Of a DNA stretch of 64,000 nucleotides, positions 59,546-64,000 are shown piece after piece. The notes below the pieces were generated by a model. It saw only the letters and a program-made list of their open reading frames with translations. It did not search any database and was not told the DNA's origin. The stretch is from Nitrosomonadales bacterium. Lineage in GTDB: Bacteria > Pseudomonadota > Gammaproteobacteria > Burkholderiales > Gallionellaceae. The position numbers and the translations under genes are program-made. The stretch lies in assembly GCA_016235045.1 (NCBI GenBank), contig JACRME010000004.1, positions 248,001-312,000 on the forward strand. The letters are read 5' to 3'. The first letter of the stretch is position 1, and every line of letters begins with the position of its first letter.

Positions 59546-60519
59546 TTGATGCTCCCCGCCAGTTCGAAGATCGGGAAATACATCAGCACCACGATGATGC
59601 CGATGACCAGTCCGACGAACGTCATCAGCAAGGGTTCGAACAGCTTGACGAAACGCTCGACCCAGCGCGCCGTCTCGTCCTCGTAAAACGCCGCGATGCG
59701 CTCCATCATCCCGCCCATCTGCCCGGTGCGTTCGCCCACGCGCAGCAGGCGCAGCGCCAGCGGGGTGGCCAGCCCGTACTGGTCCATGGCCTGCGAGATG
59801 GAACCGCCCTCCCGGATGCGCGTCGCGGCCAGCAGCAGATTCTCGCGCAGCGACGCCTGCAGCAGCCCGCCCACCAGCCGCAGCGAATCCAGCACCGGCA
59901 TGCCGCCCTGCAGCAGCATGCCCAGCGAACGGTAGAAACGCGCCATCTGGTACAGGTGCAGCCGCTTGCCCAGCGCGGGAAACTGCCACAGCTTGCGCTC
60001 GACCCACTGCCTGCAGGCCGGCCGGGTGGCGGCAAACACCAGCCCGCCGCACAGCAGGATGATTCCCGCCAGGAACAGCCGCCAGTGCTCGTCCAGCAAG
60101 CGCCCCCATTGCATCAGCAGCCAGGACATGAGCGGCAGGTCGCCGCCGATATCCGCATAGATGTGGCTGAAGCGCGGCACCACGAACAGCATCAGGAACA
60201 GCATCACCAGTCCGCCGACCACCGCGAGGATCGCCGGGTAGATCGAGGAGGTGATGACCTTGCGCCTGATCCCCTCCATCTGCGACTGGTAGACGATGTA
60301 GCGCGACAGCACTTCGGCGAGCGCGCCGGTTTTTTCGCTGGCGCGCACGGTGGCCACGTCCAGTGCGGGAAAATCCGACCATTGCTGCCTGGCCCTGGCC
60401 GCAATGACGGTATAGCCTTGCGCCTGCGCCTGCGCGGCGGCATCGACGGCATCAGCCGCTTCCAGCATGATCGCCATCAGCCCTTCGCTGCCGCGCAACA
60501 CTTTTACTTCGTATTGCAT
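59542..60519 (-). CDS. GspF-like platform protein, internally shortened
   Basis: A 325-residue inner membrane protein with three membrane helices and a complete second T2SSF domain (RFYRSLGMLLQGGMPVLDSL). The first domain is short: after YTVIAARARQQW it resumes at FPALDVATVRASEKTGALAE. Compared with the other GspF in this window, about 75-80 residues that include the RQLATLLEAGLPL helix are missing. The frame is intact, so this is an in-frame loss or a natural variant. Confidence 0.85.
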   Translation of the reverse strand: MQYEVKVLRGSEGLMAIMLEAADAVDAAAQAQAQGYTVIAARARQQWSDFPALDVATVRASEKTGALAEVLSRYIVYQSQMEGIRRKVITSSIYPAILAVVGGLVMLFLMLFVVPRFSHIYADIGGDLPLMSWLLMQWGRLLDEHWRLFLAGIILLCGGLVFAATRPACRQWVERKLWQFPALGKRLHLYQMARFYRSLGMLLQGGMPVLDSLRLVGGLLQASLRENLLLAATRIREGGSISQAMDQYGLATPLALRLLRVGERTGQMGGMMERIAAFYEDETARWVERFVKLFEPLLMTFVGLVIGIIVVLMYFPIFELAGSIK

Positions 60520-60553
60520 AGACACCCCGCCCCGTTCGTTTGTTTGCCGCCCC

Positions 60554-61003
60554 TTACCAGTTGGTGATGTCGGCCGCCTCGCCCTCGCCGCCGGGTTTTC
60601 CATCCTTCCCGAAGGAGAGCAGGTCGTAGTCGCCGTGCTCGCCCGGCGACTTGAACACATAAGCGTTGCCCCACGGATCGAGCGGCACGCCCTTGCTCAG
60701 GTAAGGCCCGTCCCATTTGGGTTCGTTGGCGGGACGTGTAACCAGTGCCGCCAGCCCGACTTCCATGCTCGGGTAGTGCCCCGTATCCAGGCGGAAATAA
60801 TCCAGCGCCTTGCCCAGCGCATCCACCTGCGCGAGCGCCGCCTTGATTTCCGACTTGCCGATCTGGGAAAAATATTTGGGCCCCACATATCCGGCGAGCA
60901 GGCCGATGATCACCATGACCACCAGCAGTTCGAGCAGCGTGAATCCCCTGCTTGCCCCGCGTTGCCGCCCGGTTGCGCCGGTGCCGGATTGGTTTTTTTC
61001 CAT
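60554..61003 (-). CDS. GspG-like major pseudopilin of the second cluster
   Basis: A 149-residue pseudopilin with site ASRG^FTLLELLVVMVIIGLLA and Glu5. The start at 61003 has GGGAG 9 bp before it. The C-terminus has the GspG calcium-loop pattern (GVPLDPWGNAYVFKSPGEHG, YDLLSFGKDGKPGGEGEAAD). It heads the operon and is probably the most abundant subunit. The 294-bp gap upstream holds no gene. Confidence 0.93.
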   Translation of the reverse strand: MEKNQSGTGATGRQRGASRGFTLLELLVVMVIIGLLAGYVGPKYFSQIGKSEIKAALAQVDALGKALDYFRLDTGHYPSMEVGLAALVTRPANEPKWDGPYLSKGVPLDPWGNAYVFKSPGEHGDYDLLSFGKDGKPGGEGEAADITNW

Positions 61004-61297
61004 TTGCGTCGCGCTCCCTCGAACAGGAATCTCTACGGGCATTACCTTAGCGCCGGCTGCGTGAACTTTCTCTGGGCAGCGGACTGTATTTGCAGGTACA
61101 GGCAACACTGTATTTCCGAAGGGATGGAATCGGGCAGCGGCTGGGGGCCGTTTGCAGCGGAAATCCTTTAGCGGGCACTACATGGTTCTCCCCGGAAAAA
61201 CCAAGTCATTTGCTGATTGGTATGGCGTGGAAGCCGCGCTAGAGTCGAACCAGGGTAATCAGTTCGGGAGGCAGGCGCGTGAATCTCGGGAATAACC

Positions 61298-62320
61298 ATG
61301 GCCGCAAATGACGGGCAATCGCCGCACACGCTGGCGGAGCACCGGCTCGAGCTCGATACATTGCGCTTCGAACTGGGCGAGATGCGCCATCAGCTCGATG
61401 TGGCATCCAGCCTGACCGCGCGCATCATCGAAACCGCGGCCGAGGGCATGCTGATCACCGATGAGCGCCGGATCATCCGTTCGGTCAATCCGGCCTTTGA
61501 AAAATCCACCGGCTACGCCGCGGCCGAGGCCATCGGCCGCACCCCGTCGCTGCTCCGGTCGGGACACCACGACCCGGCTTTTTACCGCGAAATGTGGGAC
61601 AGCCTGGACAAGCTTGGGCAATGGCAGGGCGAAATCTGGAACCGGCACAAGAGCGGCGAAATCTATCCCGAGTGGCTGTGCATCAGCGCCGTCAGGGACA
61701 GCCGGCAAAACGTGAGCCACTACGTGGGAATTTTCTCCGATGCCCACACCCAGGAATACATCCTGGAACGCCTGCATTACCTGGCCTACTACGACGGGCT
61801 CACCGGCCTGCCCAACCGGCGGCTGTTCCTGGATCGCCTCAACGTGTCCCTTTCGCATGCCCGGCGCGACAAGCAAATGCTGGCGGTGATGTTCGTCGAT
61901 CTCGACCGCTTCAAGCAGGTCAACGACACGCTGGGGCACAAGGTCGGCGACAATTTGCTGCGGGGCGCAACGGAACGCATGAAAGGCTGCCTGCGCGACG
62001 CGGATACGCTGGCGCGGCTGGGGGGCGACGAGTTCACCGTGATTCTCCCGTTCCTGCCCCACCCCGATGCGGCCGGCCATGTCGCCGAAAAATTCCTCGA
62101 ATGCTATGCCCGGCCCTTGCCCGTGGACGGGCATAATTTGCGCATCACCGCCAGCATCGGCATCGCCGTTTATCCCCACGACGGCGAGGATGCGGACACT
62201 CTGCTGCAGCATGCGGATGCCGCCATGTACCGCATCAAGGAGTCGGGACGGAACGGCTGTTTGCGCTACAGCGCCGGAATGCTCGCGGGATTGATTCCCG
62301 GCAGCGCATCTTTGCCCTAG
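61298..62320 (+). CDS. PAS-GGDEF diguanylate cyclase
   Basis: A 340-residue soluble protein. A coiled N-terminus (residues 10-38) leads to a PAS domain (about 40-155; GMLITDERRIIRSVNPAFEK, WQGEIWNRHKSGEIYPEWL). The GGDEF domain covers about 165-325. The active site RLGGDEFTV is intact and is preceded by an RDAD I-site for product inhibition. It makes cyclic di-GMP in response to an unknown signal. It is divergent from the second pseudopilus operon, so it may link c-di-GMP to that system. Confidence 0.93.
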   Translation: MAANDGQSPHTLAEHRLELDTLRFELGEMRHQLDVASSLTARIIETAAEGMLITDERRIIRSVNPAFEKSTGYAAAEAIGRTPSLLRSGHHDPAFYREMWDSLDKLGQWQGEIWNRHKSGEIYPEWLCISAVRDSRQNVSHYVGIFSDAHTQEYILERLHYLAYYDGLTGLPNRRLFLDRLNVSLSHARRDKQMLAVMFVDLDRFKQVNDTLGHKVGDNLLRGATERMKGCLRDADTLARLGGDEFTVILPFLPHPDAAGHVAEKFLECYARPLPVDGHNLRITASIGIAVYPHDGEDADTLLQHADAAMYRIKESGRNGCLRYSAGMLAGLIPGSASLP

Positions 62321-62344
62321 GATAAAAAATCCGGTTTCAGTTGC

Positions 62345-62364
62345 AGGGTGCGCCTGCGCACCCT
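62345..62364. terminator. Hairpin between cyclase and convergent sensor gene
   Basis: AGGGTGCG-CCTG-CGCACCCT, a perfect 8-bp stem 25 bp after the cyclase stop and 30 bp before the end of the convergent gene. No clear T run. Confidence 0.6.
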
Positions 62365-62393
62365 AGTTCGGGCCAGCCCAGGGGGGAATGATG

Positions 62394-63227
62394 TCACAGG
62401 AAATCCGACAGCTCGTCGAATGGCCACGAGATGCCGATCCGCGTTCCCTCGCCGCAGGCGGAATGCATCGTGTAATCGCCGCCGGAAAGAACGGCCCGCT
62501 CCCGCATGCTCATCAGTCCCAGCCCGCGGTCGGCGCCGGTGCGGATGGCAACCTCGGCCTGGTCGAATCCGTCGCCGTTGTCCTCGATCGAGAAATGCAG
62601 GGCATCGCCGCTTTTCCCGAGGCGCACCCGCACCAGGTCGGCATTGGCGTACTTGACGATATTGCTGCATGCCTCCTGCACGATGCGGAAGATCGTGATC
62701 TTGAGCTTGCCGGGAATGCTGGTTTCGAGCAGATCGAATTCCTTCTCCACTCTCACTCCCCGGCAGGAGGCCTCGAATTCGCGGAAAAACCATGACAAGG
62801 TGGGCAGCAGCCCGAGGTCGTCCAGCATGGGCGGACGCAGATCCATGGCAACATGGCGCACATCCTCCAGCGCCTCGTGCGCCTTGATCCGCAGACGCTG
62901 CAGGGATGCCGTGGCTTCGCCGACCGCGCCGCCGGCGAGCTGCAGCTCGGTTTCCGCCAGCGCAAACTTGATCATGGTCAACGCCTGCCCGAGCCCGTCG
63001 TGCAGATCCGCGGCAATCCGCTTGCGTTCGTTTTCCTGTATCGACAGCAACTGGTTCGCCATCCAGCGCACTTCGGCTTGCGGCGCGCAGGACGCTTCCG
63101 TTGCCTTGTCGCACTCGGCGGGAAGGTCGCACAGCCTTGGACGGTATTTGATGCTCTTGCCGCCTGGCGCTTCCCTCTCGGCCGCCAGCCGCAACTGCGC
63201 CAACTCCATCATCGTTTCCGTATTCAT
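62394..63227 (-). CDS. Soluble NarX/NreB-type sensor kinase with clustered cysteines
   Basis: A 277-residue cytosolic kinase without membrane helices. AGGGGG precedes ATG 63227. Residues 33, 39 and 47 are cysteines (RLCDLPAECDKATEASCAP), which could bind an Fe-S cluster or sense redox state. The HisKA_3 acceptor is H76 in IAADLHDGLGQALTMIK. The ATP site is complete: SNIVKYA, EDNGDGF and RGLGLMSMRERA. It lies just after a FixJ-type regulator gene on the same strand and probably pairs with it. Confidence 0.9.
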   Translation of the reverse strand: MNTETMMELAQLRLAAEREAPGGKSIKYRPRLCDLPAECDKATEASCAPQAEVRWMANQLLSIQENERKRIAADLHDGLGQALTMIKFALAETELQLAGGAVGEATASLQRLRIKAHEALEDVRHVAMDLRPPMLDDLGLLPTLSWFFREFEASCRGVRVEKEFDLLETSIPGKLKITIFRIVQEACSNIVKYANADLVRVRLGKSGDALHFSIEDNGDGFDQAEVAIRTGADRGLGLMSMRERAVLSGGDYTMHSACGEGTRIGISWPFDELSDFL

Positions 63228-63458
63228 GACGCCCCCTTTTCCCGCAATTCGCGAAATGGTCACTGGTGCGAATGAAATATCCTGCGTTCCGGCATGAGTC
63301 GCGGTTGGCTGCGCTGCGCTCCCTGAATGCCGTGATCGTGAGATATGCTGCGTCAAGCACAATCGATTTTCAATACGGGAAATTACCTATGCACGCGGGA
63401 AGGCACCACTCCGTGCAGGGTCGGGTCATTGAACTGCCCGCGGCGCAGCCCGCACGGC

Positions 63459-64000
63459 TCAATCCTCGCGCAGGGCCAGCCGGTTCTGCACCAACTCGGC
63501 GATGGTGCGGATGTTGAGTTTGCGCATGATGTTGGCGCGGTGGATGTCCACCGTTCTCGAACTGATGCCGAGCTTTGTTCCAATGACTTTGCTCGGGTTG
63601 CCGGCCACCACGAGCTCCATGATTTCCCGTTCGCGCGCGGTCAGCGCGTCGAAGTGGCTGCGCAGCCGGTCCAGCTTCCGGCTTTTCTGGCGATTTTCCC
63701 GCACCTGTTGCAGCGCGGCATGCACGCGCTCCAGCAGGTCGTGGGCGCTGAAAGGCTTCTGCACAAAATCGAATGCCCCCAGCTTCAGCGCGCGCACGGC
63801 CAGCGGAACGTCGCCGTGACCGGTAATGATGATCACCGGCAATGAAACCCCGTTCGCCTTGAGGCTCTCCAGCAACTCCATTCCGCTCATGCCCGGCATG
63901 CGGATGTCCAGCAGGATGCAGCCCTGCAGGCGCGGGTCGCAGAATTCCAGGAACGCGCTCGCATCGCCGAACATCCTGCTGGGGAGGTTCACCGAATCGA
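63459..64000 (-). CDS. FixJ/NarL-type response regulator, partial (start off window)
   Basis: About 180 residues are visible; the frame is open to the right edge, so the N-terminal acidic pocket is missing. The phospho-acceptor is in GCILLDIRMPGMSGMELL, and the conserved IIITGHGDVPLAVRALKLGA and FVQKPFSA follow. The LuxR-type HTH is LTAREREIMELVVAGNPSKV with SRTVDIHRANIMRKLN. The TGHGD motif is typical of FixJ/FixJ-like regulators. The soluble sensor kinase follows after 231 bp. Confidence 0.9.
   Translation of the reverse strand, partial: DSVNLPSRMFGDASAFLEFCDPRLQGCILLDIRMPGMSGMELLESLKANGVSLPVIIITGHGDVPLAVRALKLGAFDFVQKPFSAHDLLERVHAALQQVRENRQKSRKLDRLRSHFDALTAREREIMELVVAGNPSKVIGTKLGISSRTVDIHRANIMRKLNIRTIAELVQNRLALRED

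Noticed and set aside
51616-61003. Second gsp-like cluster considered as a duplicate of the first operon or an assembly artefact
   Set aside because: The proteins differ clearly in length, domains and order, and several (PilM/N/O types, cohesin-like secretin) have no counterpart in the first cluster.

Overview
The window looks like the chromosome of a GC-rich betaproteobacterium, most likely in or near the Nitrosomonadales (Gallionellaceae-like). This placement is inference from protein character and gene order (yebC-ruvC-ruvAB-ybgC-tolQRAB-pal-cpoB-queE-queC, a split type II secretion operon, a di-haem peroxidase beside oxyR). No rRNA or other phylogenetic marker is present to prove it.

Layout. 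1-2250: a cut-off haem-type membrane protein divergent from a ferredoxin/FAD oxidoreductase. 2305-8215: a compact integrative element of about 5.9 kb in the 3' end of a tRNA-Thr gene. It has a P4-type integrase, GGGGGTA arm sites at both ends, an AlpA regulator, a decayed HTH gene, several small conserved genes, an iteron-like palindrome array and a DUF4258/HTH toxin-antitoxin-like pair. 8202-18498: tRNA-Thr, tRNA-Lys and a long minus-strand housekeeping block (queuosine, Tol-Pal, Holliday junction, YebC). 18656-28288: cytochrome c, EF-hand protein, RNase II-family nuclease, TonB-like protein, OxyR with a divergent di-haem peroxidase, and a zinc-type uptake locus without its ATPase.

28357-44198: the main type II secretion operon gspC-D-E-F-G-H-I-J-K-L-M-N, interrupted by a ComEA-like gene, a PhoX-like lipoprotein phosphatase, a 49-residue lipoprotein and a 15-residue-repeat protein, plus several families of palindromic repeats. 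The non-gsp genes are plausible secretion cargo. 44201-51578: a CpxP/CpxRA-like envelope stress locus, aroE, mtgA, a lytic transglycosylase, and a NarL-type two-component pair whose sensor has a degraded ATP site.

51616-61003: a second pseudopilus machine on the minus strand. It has GspG, GspF and GspE with PilM/N/O/P-like assembly proteins, a lipoprotein secretin carrying a C-terminal cohesin-like domain, and three more pseudopilins. It is flanked by LuxR-type two-component genes and a PAS-GGDEF cyclase. Neither secretion cluster has its own prepilin peptidase here. 61298-64000: the diguanylate cyclase, a soluble sensor kinase with clustered cysteines, and a FixJ-type regulator cut by the window edge.

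The strongest candidates for new biology are the cohesin-secretin pseudopilus system, the small hairpin elements inserted inside other palindromes, and the miniature tRNA-Thr element with its iteron array.
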